Positions 8,307-17,183 of a stretch of 64,000 nt of DNA are shown one piece after another. Under the pieces are notes generated by a model that ran no database searches, was not told the origin of the DNA, and saw nothing but the letters and a program-made list of their open reading frames with translations. The stretch's first letter is position 1; every line of letters begins with the position of its first letter. A program made the translations under genes and the position numbers. Origin of the DNA: an uncultured Clostridia bacterium (GTDB lineage Bacteria; Bacillota; Clostridia; Christensenellales; UBA3700); the NCBI GenBank assembly GCA_937880755.1, contig CALGRX010000020.1, positions 124,001 to 188,000 on the forward strand, given 5' to 3'.

Positions 8307-9424
8307 TTTACTTCTCCGCTCTTGTACTCGCCTATCAGCTTGAAGACGGTGGAATTTTGTTGCAAATATTCAAGTGCCAGCATTACGTTGCTTTGATTGC
8401 AGTTACCCTCCAAATCTACGTAAAAGCTGTAATTTTTGGGATTGTTTTTGATAGGTCTTGACTCTATCATAGTCATATTGACGTCGTATCTTGCGAATAC
8501 TCTCAATGCGTTGTATAGACTACCCACTTTGTTTTTGATAACGAAATGCACACTAACTTTGTCGGCTTGGCAATTGAGCATATTCTTGGCAATTACGACA
8601 AATCGGGTAAAGTTGTCCTTGCAAGTCGCTACGTTTTGCTCCAAAATATCCAATCCGTAAATCTCGGCGTTGGACTTGTCGGCAAGTGCGGCGCAAGTTA
8701 GGTCGTCACCTTGAGCAATAAGTTTGCACGCCGACGAGGTAGATGCGCACTTGTGCGTCTCCATATCGCGAGAACGTAAAAATTCTTTGCATTGTCCAAG
8801 CGCTTGAGGGTGAGAAAATACCTTGCCGATATCCTCGGTCTTTACGCCCTTTTTACCAAGTAAACTATGCTCTATTCGTAGCCACTTTTCGCCCACCACG
8901 TATAAGTTGTATCTGCCAAGCAGGTCGTAGACGTCGGTTATTGCGCCCGTGGACGAGTTTTCGATAGGCAAAACGCCGTACTTAATCTCGCCGTTGCTCA
9001 CCGCCTCGAATATATCTTCAAAGCTTGTGAAGCTTATTGCGTCACCGACACCGAAGTACTCTCTAGTAGCCCTCTCGGTATTGCTTCCCCTCTCTCCAAA
9101 AAATCCCTTGGAAGCGTGAACGTCAAAGTCCTCTCTGACGAAGGTCGTCTTGACTTGTTGGATATACGAACGTCTTTGGTAATCCTTGCTAAGCTCCATA
9201 AGGCAGTTCATAAGTTCGGGCGCATAACTACGCAATTCGGGGTTGGCAATATTGCTCTGCGCCTTGGCTATCACTTGCTCTTCTCTACCCGATTGCAGTA
9301 CGGGTACGTCGTGAGTTTTTTTGTACTCGGCAACCTCTTTGGCGCACGCCATCCTCTCCTCGAAGAGTTTGATGATTTCGCCGTCGATGCCGTCTATTTT
9401 TGTTCTTATTTCGTCAAGTTCCAT
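8303..9424 (-). CDS. pheA: Bifunctional chorismate mutase / prephenate dehydratase
   Basis: The 373-residue P-protein makes phenylpyruvate from chorismate in two steps. Residues 1-90 are an AroQ-type chorismate mutase (MELDEIRTKIDGID...). The central part is prephenate dehydratase, with the catalytic TRF motif in DNFTRFVV. The C-terminal ACT domain contains the phenylalanine-binding ESRP motif, so feedback inhibition by Phe is expected from family knowledge. I place the start at the ATG at 9424 because GGGAG lies six bases upstream; an in-frame GTG twelve bases earlier would put the ribosome site inside the gene. It is separated from aroC by a 252-base spacer with direct repeats. Confidence 0.95.
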   Translation of the reverse strand: MELDEIRTKIDGIDGEIIKLFEERMACAKEVAEYKKTHDVPVLQSGREEQVIAKAQSNIANPELRSYAPELMNCLMELSKDYQRRSYIQQVKTTFVREDFDVHASKGFFGERGSNTERATREYFGVGDAISFTSFEDIFEAVSNGEIKYGVLPIENSSTGAITDVYDLLGRYNLYVVGEKWLRIEHSLLGKKGVKTEDIGKVFSHPQALGQCKEFLRSRDMETHKCASTSSACKLIAQGDDLTCAALADKSNAEIYGLDILEQNVATCKDNFTRFVVIAKNMLNCQADKVSVHFVIKNKVGSLYNALRVFARYDVNMTMIESRPIKNNPKNYSFYVDLEGNCNQSNVMLALEYLQQNSTVFKLIGEYKSGEVK

Positions 9425-9504
9425 TGTTTCTCCCACTTCATAAGTACGATTGACGTTTTGTAATTCTTCACGATGATATTTACGCTATAAATACCAAGAT
9501 AATT

Positions 9505-9611
9505 CGCGATTGAGCGTGCTTGCTCTCGACTAACAACGACAATCACGAGACTAACCTTGCTCGTTGTTCTTTACGACTAAACTCAGTTATCTTCCGCGAT
9601 TGAGCGTGCTT
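9505..9611. repeat. Pair of 17-bp direct repeats between aroC and pheA
   Basis: The sequence CGCGATTGAGCGTGCTT occurs exactly at 9505-9521 and again at 9595-9611, 90 bases apart. It lies in the 252-base spacer between the aroC stop and the pheA start. No gene and no clear promoter or terminator was recognised in the spacer. Confidence 0.8.
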
Positions 9612-9676
9612 TGACATCACGCCGACCTCCAATTTTTTGTAAAAATATGCACGAGTATTCGCGGTCAATTTTGCTT

Positions 9677-10738
9677 TTATTCGATAGCGTCTAGCATAAC
9701 TATAGCCGCCGCCGCTTCTACCACGGGCAATGCTCTTACGAGTATGCAAGGATCGTGTCTGCCCTCGATGCGCAATTGACATTCTTCGAGTTTGGATAGG
9801 CTTACGCTGTCTTGCTCTTTGTATATAGACGGCGTAGGCTTGATAGTCACGTCGAATACTATAGGCATTCCCGTACTTATTCCACCCAATATTCCGCCGT
9901 TGTTGTTGGTTTTGGTGGAGATTTTGCCTTCCGTTATGCACCATGCGTCGTTGGCGATTGAGCCGTAAGTTTTGCTCATATCTTCCGCGTTGCCGAACGA
10001 TACTGCTTTGACTGCCGGTATGCTAAATAGCATTGACGATAGTTCACTCTCGAGCGAGTGAAAGAAAGGACTTCCCACTCCCGCAGGCATGCCTACTACG
10101 GCGCATTGTATCTTTCCGCCCACGCTATCGCCCTCTTTGCGCGCCGAGATTATCTCGTTTTGCATACTCTCTCTTACTCTGTTATCTAGCACGGGGAAGG
10201 AGCAATGCGTGAGGTCGTCTAGCATACATTCGGTGATTTGCGTACCGAAGGCAAGGTCGTATACGTCCTTGATTGCCAGGATATGAGAGCCTACGAATAT
10301 ACCCTTCTTAGCAAGGATTTGCTTGGCTATTGCACCCGCAAATACCAGCGGTGCGGTAATCCTACCCGACGAGTGTCCACCGCCTCGATAGTCGTTGTTG
10401 CCACCCGTCTTAACCCACCAACCGTAGTCGCTGTGGCTTGGACGAGGAATATCGGACTGATAGTCCTTAGAACGCGTATTGGTATTGTAGATTATGCCCG
10501 TGAGAGGCGCGCCCGTAGTCTTACTCTCGAATATTCCGCTGACAATCTCTACCTTGTCGGCTTCTTTGCGCGTAGTAGAAAATTCTCCCCCCGGCGCTCT
10601 GCGTGCCATTTCTCTCTCAATCTCGTCAATATCGAGTCTAAATCCCGCGGGTAAATTGTGAATAGTAACCCCAATCGCAACGCCGTGCGACTCTCCGAAA
10701 ACACTGAGTTTGATATTTTTTCCCCATATTCCGCTCAT
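9677..10738 (-). CDS. aroC: Chorismate synthase
   Basis: The 353-residue enzyme forms chorismate from EPSP and needs reduced FMN. Typical signatures are the N-terminal FGESHG (GKNIKLSVFGESHGVAIG), RRAPGG with the following STTRKE, and GGGHSSGR. The start is the ATG at 10738, which overlaps the aroA stop as ATGA; the longer frame to 10774 lies inside aroA and adds non-conserved residues. Position between aroA and pheA fits the pathway order. Confidence 0.96.
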   Translation of the reverse strand: MSGIWGKNIKLSVFGESHGVAIGVTIHNLPAGFRLDIDEIEREMARRAPGGEFSTTRKEADKVEIVSGIFESKTTGAPLTGIIYNTNTRSKDYQSDIPRPSHSDYGWWVKTGGNNDYRGGGHSSGRITAPLVFAGAIAKQILAKKGIFVGSHILAIKDVYDLAFGTQITECMLDDLTHCSFPVLDNRVRESMQNEIISARKEGDSVGGKIQCAVVGMPAGVGSPFFHSLESELSSMLFSIPAVKAVSFGNAEDMSKTYGSIANDAWCITEGKISTKTNNNGGILGGISTGMPIVFDVTIKPTPSIYKEQDSVSLSKLEECQLRIEGRHDPCILVRALPVVEAAAAIVMLDAIE

Positions 10739-11982
10739 CGTATTTTTCCTCCTAACGCACCGAAAACTTCCCAAAAATCAGGGTAAGATTTGGCTACGCA
10801 ATGTCTATCGTCTATCGTTATTACGCCTCTTGCTCTCGTCGACGCAATGGCTATACTCATTGCCATTCTGTGGTCGCCGTAAGTGCTGACCGAGCCACCG
10901 CTAAAGCTATTCACACCCTCAAAAGTAAGACTGTCTTCCGCCTTACTAACCTTGGCGCCGAGCGTGTTCAAAACTTCGTAAGTAGCCGATAGTCTGTCGC
11001 ACTCTTTGATTTTGAGTCTTTCGAGATTGATTATCTCCGTCTTGCCTTTTCGCAAAGCGCAACCTACCGCTAGCACGGGTATTATATCGGGACAGTCCTT
11101 ACCGTCTATCGTGATTTTTTCTTCTTCGCTAGTGTTTTTTAGTAGTTCGCACAAGTCGAAGACCACCTTGTCGCCTTGTAGGCTGTCGGGGTCAAGCCCC
11201 TCTATATTCACGCTGTTGCCTATCAAGTTGGCAACGGTAAAAAAGGCGCTTTGAGAATAATCGCCCTCTACCTCATAATCTCTTGCATTGTATCTTCTGC
11301 CGCCCTTGACTATCAATCTTCGATAATCGTGGTTGATTACCTCGACTCCGAAGTCGCGCATAGCCTTGATCGTGAGGTCTACGTAACCTACCGACTGCAT
11401 AGGCGTAGTGATATTGATTACGCTGTCGCCCTCTAGTAGCGAAGCGGCAAACAACAGTCCGCTGACAAACTGTGAGCTGACGTCTCCGCTTAAATAAAAT
11501 TCTCCGCTCTTAAGTGCGCCTTGCACATGCAAATCAAGTAGTCGCTCTGCAGTCAACGCGCTGTCGTCGCGGTAGAATATGCCTTGCCTGTCGAATATAT
11601 CGTAATAGGCTTGCATAGGTCGCGAACCTAGCTTGCCCATACCTACGAAGTGCACCTTTTTGTCTGTAAGCGCCAAGGCTATCATAGTCAAAAATCTTAG
11701 CGTTGAGCCCGACTCGTTGCAATCTATGACGACCTCGTCTCCTTGGATTTTGCTCGTATCAACGGGATATATCGTAAGGCAATCGCCCTCAATCTCGATA
11801 GTCGCTCCGAGCGCACGCATCGCGCCTATAGTAGCGAGCACGTCGGCGCTAAATTGCACGTTGGATATATGGCATACACCGCTTGCCAGCGAGGCGCAAA
11901 TTATTGCCCTATGCGCCATACTCTTAGAAGGCGGTATCTTGACTGTTCCGCTAAGGTGGGAAGGAGTTATCACACTGCTCAT
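10735..11982 (-). CDS. aroA: 3-phosphoshikimate 1-carboxyvinyltransferase (EPSP synthase)
   Basis: The 415-residue enzyme transfers the enolpyruvyl group of PEP to shikimate-3-phosphate. Conserved features are PPSKSMAHRA at residues 17-26, the SGSTLRF motif near residue 90, and LKIKECDRLSA in the C-terminal domain. It overlaps aroB (4 bases, start) and aroC (4 bases, stop), which indicates tight translational coupling within the aromatic operon. The active-site GNSGTAMR-type segment reads CNESGSTLRFL, which is the form found in many Bacillota. Confidence 0.96.
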   Translation of the reverse strand: MSSVITPSHLSGTVKIPPSKSMAHRAIICASLASGVCHISNVQFSADVLATIGAMRALGATIEIEGDCLTIYPVDTSKIQGDEVVIDCNESGSTLRFLTMIALALTDKKVHFVGMGKLGSRPMQAYYDIFDRQGIFYRDDSALTAERLLDLHVQGALKSGEFYLSGDVSSQFVSGLLFAASLLEGDSVINITTPMQSVGYVDLTIKAMRDFGVEVINHDYRRLIVKGGRRYNARDYEVEGDYSQSAFFTVANLIGNSVNIEGLDPDSLQGDKVVFDLCELLKNTSEEEKITIDGKDCPDIIPVLAVGCALRKGKTEIINLERLKIKECDRLSATYEVLNTLGAKVSKAEDSLTFEGVNSFSGGSVSTYGDHRMAMSIAIASTRARGVITIDDRHCVAKSYPDFWEVFGALGGKIR

Positions 11983-13025
11983 ACTTCAAAAAACTCCTTG
12001 TTGGTACGATACAACACGGCTTTGCCTATCTCTTGGAGTATAACTACCACGAGGTCTTTACCAAGGTTCTTCTTGTCGTTGGCTATATAACTTACGACTT
12101 GGCTCGGGTCGGCAACGTCGGTGGTTGATAGACCGTAATTGACGAGTACTCGGTCAATCTTCTCTCTAGTGCCTTGCTTGGTCAAACCCTTTGCCTCGCT
12201 GATTGCGGTGATATGACTCATTCCTATGGCTACGGCTTGTCCGTGCGTCAAGGTAGAAAAATCGTAATACTTCTCCAAAGCGTGTCCGTAAGTATGCCCG
12301 AAGTTGAGGAGCATTCTCTCCCCGTTGTCCCTCTCGTCACGCGATACGACACCCGCTTTGATAGCGCAACAACGCGCGATTATCTCCTCGGCTTGCTCCA
12401 TAAACTCCTCTCTACTCTTGATCTCGGCAAGTGTGTCAAAGAGTTCGCAGTCGAGAATACAGCCGTATTTGATAATCTCCGCCATGCCGTCTACGTAAAA
12501 TTTGTCGGGCAATGTGGATAGTAACTGCGTGTCGATGAGCACGACTTTGGGTTGGTAAAAACTGCCGACGAGGTTTTTGCCCTCCATCAAGTCGACTGCT
12601 ACCTTGCCACCTACCGAGCTGTCTACTTGCGCAAGTAGTGAGGTAGGTATCTGCACGAAATCAACGCCCCTAAGATAGGTAGATGCAACAAAACCCGTAA
12701 GGTCGCCTACCACTCCTCCGCCGAGCGCAACCACGAGGTCGCTACGAGTCAGCCCGAACTCTATCATCGCGCTATACATAGGCATTATGCTAGAAATATT
12801 TTTGCTACTCTCGCCCGCCTTGACAACGTATAGCTTGCATCTATATCCTTGCGAAGTAAGCGAAGCAATCAAAGTATCGCCGTACAAAACCGATACGTTG
12901 GAATCGCTGACTACGAATACTTTGCCACCCTTGCTGTTGATATACTCTCCCGCGCTTGCAAGCAAGCCCGATTGTATAATTATGTCGTAACCGTTGGTTG
13001 GTAAATTGACGTTTACTTTTTGCAT
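11979..13025 (-). CDS. aroB: 3-dehydroquinate synthase
   Basis: The 348-residue NAD+- and metal-dependent enzyme converts DAHP to 3-dehydroquinate. Visible family motifs are VALGGGVVGDLTGFVASTYLRG (NAD-binding, near residues 92-113; cited as GGGVVGDLTGF), PTSLLAQVDSSVGGK and the metal ligands in LNFGHTYGHALE. AGGGAGATAGCT precedes the ATG at 13025. It is the first gene of the aro operon, with a promoter at 13070-13098. DAHP, its substrate, must be supplied by a DAHP synthase encoded outside the window. Confidence 0.96.
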   Translation of the reverse strand: MQKVNVNLPTNGYDIIIQSGLLASAGEYINSKGGKVFVVSDSNVSVLYGDTLIASLTSQGYRCKLYVVKAGESSKNISSIMPMYSAMIEFGLTRSDLVVALGGGVVGDLTGFVASTYLRGVDFVQIPTSLLAQVDSSVGGKVAVDLMEGKNLVGSFYQPKVVLIDTQLLSTLPDKFYVDGMAEIIKYGCILDCELFDTLAEIKSREEFMEQAEEIIARCCAIKAGVVSRDERDNGERMLLNFGHTYGHALEKYYDFSTLTHGQAVAIGMSHITAISEAKGLTKQGTREKIDRVLVNYGLSTTDVADPSQVVSYIANDKKNLGKDLVVVILQEIGKAVLYRTNKEFFEV

Positions 13026-13069
13026 AGCTATCTCCCTATAAAAGGCGTGCGATGATATTATTTATATAT

Positions 13070-13098
13070 ACTATACCACCGATAAAGCCTAGTTGCAA
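13070..13098 (-). promoter_or_regulatory. Promoter of the aroBAC-pheA-aroE/K block
   Basis: On the minus strand TTGCAA (13093-13098) and TATAGT (13070-13075) are separated by 17 bases, about 45 bases upstream of the aroB ATG. No T-box or other leader structure is seen between this promoter and aroB. Confidence 0.7.
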
Positions 13099-13108
13099 GC
13101 AAATAATC

Positions 13109-13136
13109 AAAAAGACCGCAAATGCGGACTTTTTTG
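13109..13136. terminator. Bidirectional hairpin terminator between the MATE gene and aroB
   Basis: The inverted repeat CCGCA-AA-TGCGG is flanked by AAAAAG on one side and CTTTTTT on the other, so it can terminate transcription in both directions. Its likely job is to end the MATE transcript before the aroB promoter. Confidence 0.7.
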
Positions 13137-13449
13137 CGTGATTTATAGTAATACTTGTATATGACAATATTATTTGAGTATTATCTCTTATTCGCCAAAA
13201 TGAGATAGTCGTGCCGATACTTTTGTATATCGTGTATGGCAGTCGAAGTTCTTGACAATGCAAATAACCTAAAACTAGCCGAGTCTACGTAGCAACGGCG
13301 TCATATTTGTCTCGACTATATTATACCACGCGTGTCAAGGAAAAACGCGAAAGTATGGACACCAAAACTTAAAATAGTCAAAAAAATCTAGCGAAGCCGT
13401 ATCTGCAACAACGCAACTAAAATTAGGCGAGAATAATCTACTGCTTAAC
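13137..13449. other. Spacer downstream of the MATE gene, nothing recognised
   Basis: This 313-base stretch between the terminator and the MATE stop codon shows no credible gene, structured RNA or promoter. A 75-codon minus-strand frame across its edge (13036-13263) runs through the aroB promoter and was not accepted. Confidence 0.5.
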
Positions 13450-14922
13450 TTAGAGCGCTTGAGTATCGTCGGTCGGAGCGTCGTCCGTCCGCAATTCCTC
13501 GCTCTTCTCTACTGTAGTATCTGCAAAATTGTCGGTAGAAACACCATCTGCCAGAGCCGTGCTTGCCTTGGCTGAAAACTTCTTTTTCATAACTATCGTG
13601 ACGGCGATAAGTCCGAAAGTTCCTCCCATAAACCAGCTGGAAGGTATGGCTAGATACAATCCGTCAAGTCCCATTAGATGCTCGAAAAGGAAACTGAAAC
13701 CTACTCTGCAAGTTATAGACACTAAGGTTACGGAGAAGAAGGTCTTGAGCATACCCACACCCTTGAAGAGTGCCTGAGATTGGAAGATAAGGAAAGTGAA
13801 TATATATCCAACCGCCATGTACTTGATAGCCGTCGAGCCTACGTCGATAACTCCCACCGCATCGCCGTTGACGAACATACCCGCAAGCGGACGAGCAAGG
13901 AAGAAGCCTACTACGAAACTAATCAATGCATAAACCCACATAAACAGCCAAGTTGCTTTGTAACCTTGTCGTATCCTAGGGATATTGCCGTTGCCGTAGT
14001 TTTGGGCACAATAGGTGGTGAATGCGTTGGTATAACCTCTGACCGGAGTCTGGATAATGGAGTCGACTTTGTAGCAAGCATTGATACCTGCTATGACAGA
14101 CGTATCGTACTTGTTGACGACGCTTTGAATAAACATTCTACCCACGTAAACGTAGACTTGTTGAATGGCAAAACTTATGCCATAACTCAATACAGGTCGC
14201 ACAAAACGCTTGTCGATGACTAGATCTTTAGGCTTGAGCGACAGCAGTTTTATCTTATTTTCGGTGTAGATTATACAGCTGACAACCGACACGGCTTGAG
14301 CTATAATCGTGGCAATTCCCGCGCCCTTGACGCCCATCTTGAACACCACTACGAACAGCAAATCAAGCGTGGCGTTGATGGCTACGGATATAAGCAAAAA
14401 TACCAGCGGAAGTAGCGACTTTCCTATGCTCCTTAGCGTGTAACAATAGTAGTTGTAGAGGAAACAAAATATACCGCCACCAAAGATGATATAGAGATAT
14501 TGAGAGGTGTCGACCATCAATACGTCGGGCGTAGAAAGCGCCTTGAGTAACGGCTTGGTCAAGCCGATAAATAGCGCGGATAATACAAGCGTAATGATAC
14601 AACCCATGAGAAGCGCGGTGGAATTGATGCGTTTGATTTGGTCGTACTCACCCGCGCCGTAGTGTTGGCTTATGACCACTCCCGCACCCATTGCAAGTCC
14701 CATAAGTAGGTAGGTAATTATGGACATAAACGGAGAAGCAACGCCCAATGCCGCCAAAGCGTTTTCGCCGATAAAGTTGCCTACAATCATACTGTCCACG
14801 GCGTTGTACATCTGCTGACAAAAGTCGCCTATGATGAAAGGTATAGAAAACCATAGCAGTCCCGTGAACGGATTGCCCGTGAGTAGTAATTCTTGTTTTT
14901 TGTTAGCCGTTGCTCCCTTCAT
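13450..14922 (-). CDS. MATE family multidrug/toxin efflux transporter
   Basis: The 490-residue membrane protein has about 12 hydrophobic segments. Its N-terminal half shows the MATE pattern (FSIPFIIGDFCQQMYNAVDS, then VGNFIGENALAALG). The last roughly 45 residues are an acidic cytosolic tail rich in Asp, Glu and Thr that lies outside the transport core. It would export cationic compounds driven by Na+ or H+; the substrate cannot be told from sequence. The gene begins just 13 bases after the leuA terminator, with only a weak ribosome site (TTGGATT), so either read-through or an internal promoter in leuA must feed it. Confidence 0.9.
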   Translation of the reverse strand: MKGATANKKQELLLTGNPFTGLLWFSIPFIIGDFCQQMYNAVDSMIVGNFIGENALAALGVASPFMSIITYLLMGLAMGAGVVISQHYGAGEYDQIKRINSTALLMGCIITLVLSALFIGLTKPLLKALSTPDVLMVDTSQYLYIIFGGGIFCFLYNYYCYTLRSIGKSLLPLVFLLISVAINATLDLLFVVVFKMGVKGAGIATIIAQAVSVVSCIIYTENKIKLLSLKPKDLVIDKRFVRPVLSYGISFAIQQVYVYVGRMFIQSVVNKYDTSVIAGINACYKVDSIIQTPVRGYTNAFTTYCAQNYGNGNIPRIRQGYKATWLFMWVYALISFVVGFFLARPLAGMFVNGDAVGVIDVGSTAIKYMAVGYIFTFLIFQSQALFKGVGMLKTFFSVTLVSITCRVGFSFLFEHLMGLDGLYLAIPSSWFMGGTFGLIAVTIVMKKKFSAKASTALADGVSTDNFADTTVEKSEELRTDDAPTDDTQAL

Positions 14923-14935
14923 AATCCAATATAAA

Positions 14936-14951
14936 ACGCCCTTGCGGGCGT
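14936..14951 (-). terminator. leuA terminator
   Basis: On the minus strand the hairpin ACGCCC-GCAA-GGGCGT is followed by TTTTAT, directly after the leuA stop codon. Confidence 0.75.
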
Positions 14952-14955
14952 CTTA

Positions 14956-16617
14956 TCACTCCTTGAGCATTCTATTGATTGCACTGACGAGCGCCGACAC
15001 CGACGCCGCAATGATATCGTTGTGGATACCTACGCCCCACACCTTTTTGCCCTCGCCGTATTGCAAGCATACGTAGGCTACGGCTTGCGACTTGGAAGTC
15101 GAAGTCAAAGCGTGCTCGTGATATTCGTTAATGATATATTCTTTGCCAACGAGCGGTCTGATTGCGTTGTTGACTGCGTCAAGACGACCGTTGCCGTCTG
15201 CTTGTAGGTCAACTATTTTGCCTTGATACTCCGCAGTAACCGTAGCGTGAATATCACCCTTTTGAACGAAATGATATTCGTAAATCTTGAAAGGCTCGGC
15301 AATATTGACGTAGTTGCTCTCGAAAATCTCCAAAATCTCCGCAGGTTGCAATTCTTTGTGAGCGTGGTCGGATACGCTCTTGACTGCGTAGCCAAAGCCC
15401 TCTCTCATATTGACAGGAAGGTTGAAACCGAATTGGTGCTCCATAAGATAACCAATACCACCCTTGCCCGACTGAGAATTGATACGAATGACGTCACCGT
15501 CGTACTCTCTGCCCAAGTCCTTAGGGTCGATAGGCAAATAAGGTACGCACCAATGGTCGAGGTGTTTGTCTTCTTTCCACTTCATACCTTTGGCAATGGC
15601 GTCTTGGTGCGAACCCGAGAAGGCTGCAAAGACCAACGCTCCACTATATGGTTGGCGTTCGTAAACCTTCATATTGGTAACCTTTTCGTATACTTCCACG
15701 ATAGACGGAATGTCGGAAAAGTCAAGTCCCGGGTCGATACCGTGAGTGTACATATTGAGCGCAAGCGTGATGATATCTACGTTGCCCGTCCTCTCTCCGT
15801 TGCCGAAAAGCGTGCCTTCTATACGGTCTCCGCCCGCAAGCAAGCCGAGTTCGCTATCCGCAATGGCACAACCTCTGTCGTTGTGAGGGTGAAGCGAGAT
15901 GATAACGTTGTCGCGATTGTTGATATTTTTGGACATATACTCTACTTGGGAAGCGTATACGTGAGGCATACTCATCTCCACCGTGGCAGGAAGGTTGATG
16001 ATGACCTTGTTGTCGGGCGTTGGTTGCCATATATCGATGACGGCGTTGCAAACCTCCAACGCGTAGTCAATCTCCGTACCCGTAAAGCTCTCGGGCGAAT
16101 ACTCGAAGTAGAATTTGCCCTCAGTCTGCTGTGCGTATTGCTTGCAAAGTTCGGCTCCGAATTTAGCAATGTCCATTATTTGCTCTTTGGACTTTTTAAA
16201 AACTTGTTCTCTCTGCGCCACCGAAGTGGAATTGTATAGGTGTACGACAGCTTGTTTGCAACCTCTGAGCGCCTCGAAAGTCTTCTTGATAATATGCTCT
16301 CTCGATTGGGTGAGAACTTGTACCTTGACGTCGTCGGGTATGAGGTTTTGTTCGATAAGAGTACGCAAAAATTCGTATTCCGTTTCGCTTGCGGCAGGGA
16401 ATCCTACTTCGATTTCTTTGAAACCTAGTCGGCATAGCAATTGGAAAAACTCCAACTTTTGTTGAAGACTCATAGGAACAATCAACGCTTGATTGCCGTC
16501 TCTAAGGTCAACGCTACACCAAATAGGCGCGTGGTCGACGTATTCCTTGCTTGCCCAATCTCGGCAACAAGTAGGTGGCATAAAATAACCCCTAGAATAT
16601 TTGTCGCAATGTTGCAT
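14956..16617 (-). CDS. leuA: 2-isopropylmalate synthase, LeuA2 type
   Basis: The 553-residue enzyme condenses acetyl-CoA with 2-ketoisovalerate, the first committed step to leucine. It is the longer LeuA2 type: SVDLRDGNQAL (metal-binding DxRDG) near the N-terminus, SLHPHNDRG with the two metal-binding His, and GNGERTGNVD, followed by the C-terminal leucine-binding regulatory domain (IHATVTAEYQGKI onwards). I chose the ATG at 16617 because AAGGAGG lies seven bases upstream. The in-frame ATG two codons earlier touches that site, and the still longer frame enters the T-box leader. Expression is expected to respond to uncharged tRNA-Leu through the T-box; end-product inhibition by leucine is known for the family. 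Confidence 0.94.
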   Translation of the reverse strand: MQHCDKYSRGYFMPPTCCRDWASKEYVDHAPIWCSVDLRDGNQALIVPMSLQQKLEFFQLLCRLGFKEIEVGFPAASETEYEFLRTLIEQNLIPDDVKVQVLTQSREHIIKKTFEALRGCKQAVVHLYNSTSVAQREQVFKKSKEQIMDIAKFGAELCKQYAQQTEGKFYFEYSPESFTGTEIDYALEVCNAVIDIWQPTPDNKVIINLPATVEMSMPHVYASQVEYMSKNINNRDNVIISLHPHNDRGCAIADSELGLLAGGDRIEGTLFGNGERTGNVDIITLALNMYTHGIDPGLDFSDIPSIVEVYEKVTNMKVYERQPYSGALVFAAFSGSHQDAIAKGMKWKEDKHLDHWCVPYLPIDPKDLGREYDGDVIRINSQSGKGGIGYLMEHQFGFNLPVNMREGFGYAVKSVSDHAHKELQPAEILEIFESNYVNIAEPFKIYEYHFVQKGDIHATVTAEYQGKIVDLQADGNGRLDAVNNAIRPLVGKEYIINEYHEHALTSTSKSQAVAYVCLQYGEGKKVWGVGIHNDIIAASVSALVSAINRMLKE

Positions 16618-16639
16618 ACACATACCTCCTTGTTGTAGT

Positions 16640-16896
16640 AATATCAGCCAAAATCGTAGTATTAAAATAGCTTCCGTCTCAATCTTAGAGACGAAAGCTT
16701 CGCGGTACCACTCTAATTTGCGCCGAATAAGCGCACACTCGATAGCTGTAACGGGCATGCCCGACCAAGCTTACTAAATTGGGCTTGGTTGCTCCAAGAC
16801 GAGTTCACACTTAGGCTTGATTGCCTTGCACCTAACGGCAATTCTCTGTTTCCCGCTTCTATGCTACTACTTCTTTTCTTAGCAAAATATTACGTT
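16640..16896 (-). promoter_or_regulatory. T-box leader, leucine-specific, upstream of leuA
   Basis: The minus-strand leader contains the conserved T-box AGAGTGGTACCGCG (16701-16714). It is followed by a terminator with arms AGCTTTCGTCTC (16688-16699) and GAGACGGAAGCT (16669-16680), then ATTTTAATA. Stem I elements upstream include AAGAAGTAGTAGC, AGAGAATTGCCG and GGTGCAAGGCAAT. In the specifier loop GTGAA is followed by CTC (16801-16803), a leucine codon, which matches leuA. Uncharged tRNA-Leu should stabilise the antiterminator and allow leuA transcription. Confidence 0.92.
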
Positions 16897-16902
16897 GGTA
16901 AT

Positions 16903-16931
16903 ATAATATACCGAAAAAAAATAATTGTCAA
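16903..16931 (-). promoter_or_regulatory. Promoter of the leuA T-box transcript
   Basis: A perfect TTGACA -35 (16926-16931), 17-base spacer and TATTAT -10 (16903-16908) lie on the minus strand immediately upstream of the T-box. Confidence 0.85.
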
Positions 16932-17010
16932 CAAATAATGAGAACAATTATTATTTTGTCGCTAAGGAGGCGGACAAGGACGAGATTGCCACGCTCCGCT
17001 TCGTTATGCC

Positions 17011-17077
17011 CGCAATGACGTTACTACCTGCACTCGCAATGACGTTACTACTTGCACCCGCAATGACGTTACTACTT
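17011..17077. repeat. 24-bp tandem repeat, about 2.8 copies
   Basis: Three consecutive units begin at 17011, 17035 and 17059 and share CGCAATGACGTTACTAC followed by a TTGCAC-like end. The array grows out of a copy of the dispersed GATTGCCACG...GCAATGACG repeat that starts at about 16983. It sits in the spacer between the trpB2 terminator and the leuA promoter. Confidence 0.8.
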
Positions 17078-17095
17078 GAAACTGCCAATATAGAC

Positions 17096-17128
17096 AAAAA
17101 AACGCAAGGCAACCTCGAGGGTTGCCTT
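17096..17128 (-). terminator. trpB2 terminator
   Basis: Minus-strand hairpin with a 9-bp stem AAGGCAACC/GGTTGCCTT (17106-17114 with 17120-17128), followed three bases later by seven T. Confidence 0.85.
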
Positions 17129-17183
17129 GATTGTCGTTGATAAATCTATTAGCAATAAGATAGTCGTCAGACTTGCTTAGAGA

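Noticed and set aside
9543..9944. 133-codon minus-strand frame overlapping the end of aroC
   Set aside because: It is an alternative frame of aroC plus the repeat spacer; Arg/Gln-rich composition is typical of a frame shadow.
13036..13263. 75-codon minus-strand frame upstream of aroB
   Set aside because: It spans the aroB promoter and a bidirectional terminator, starts with TTG and has no ribosome site.
13070..13449. T-box or other amino-acid-responsive leader for the aro operon
   Set aside because: The promoter lies only 45 bases before aroB, no GGTACCGCG-type motif is present, and the hairpin upstream of the promoter is a simple bidirectional terminator.
15223..16239. 338-codon plus-strand frame opposite leuA
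   Set aside because: It is antisense to conserved leuA sequence, with no initiation signal or domain.
17011..17077. Short regularly spaced repeats considered as a CRISPR array
   Set aside because: The units are directly adjacent without unique spacers, and no cas genes are present.
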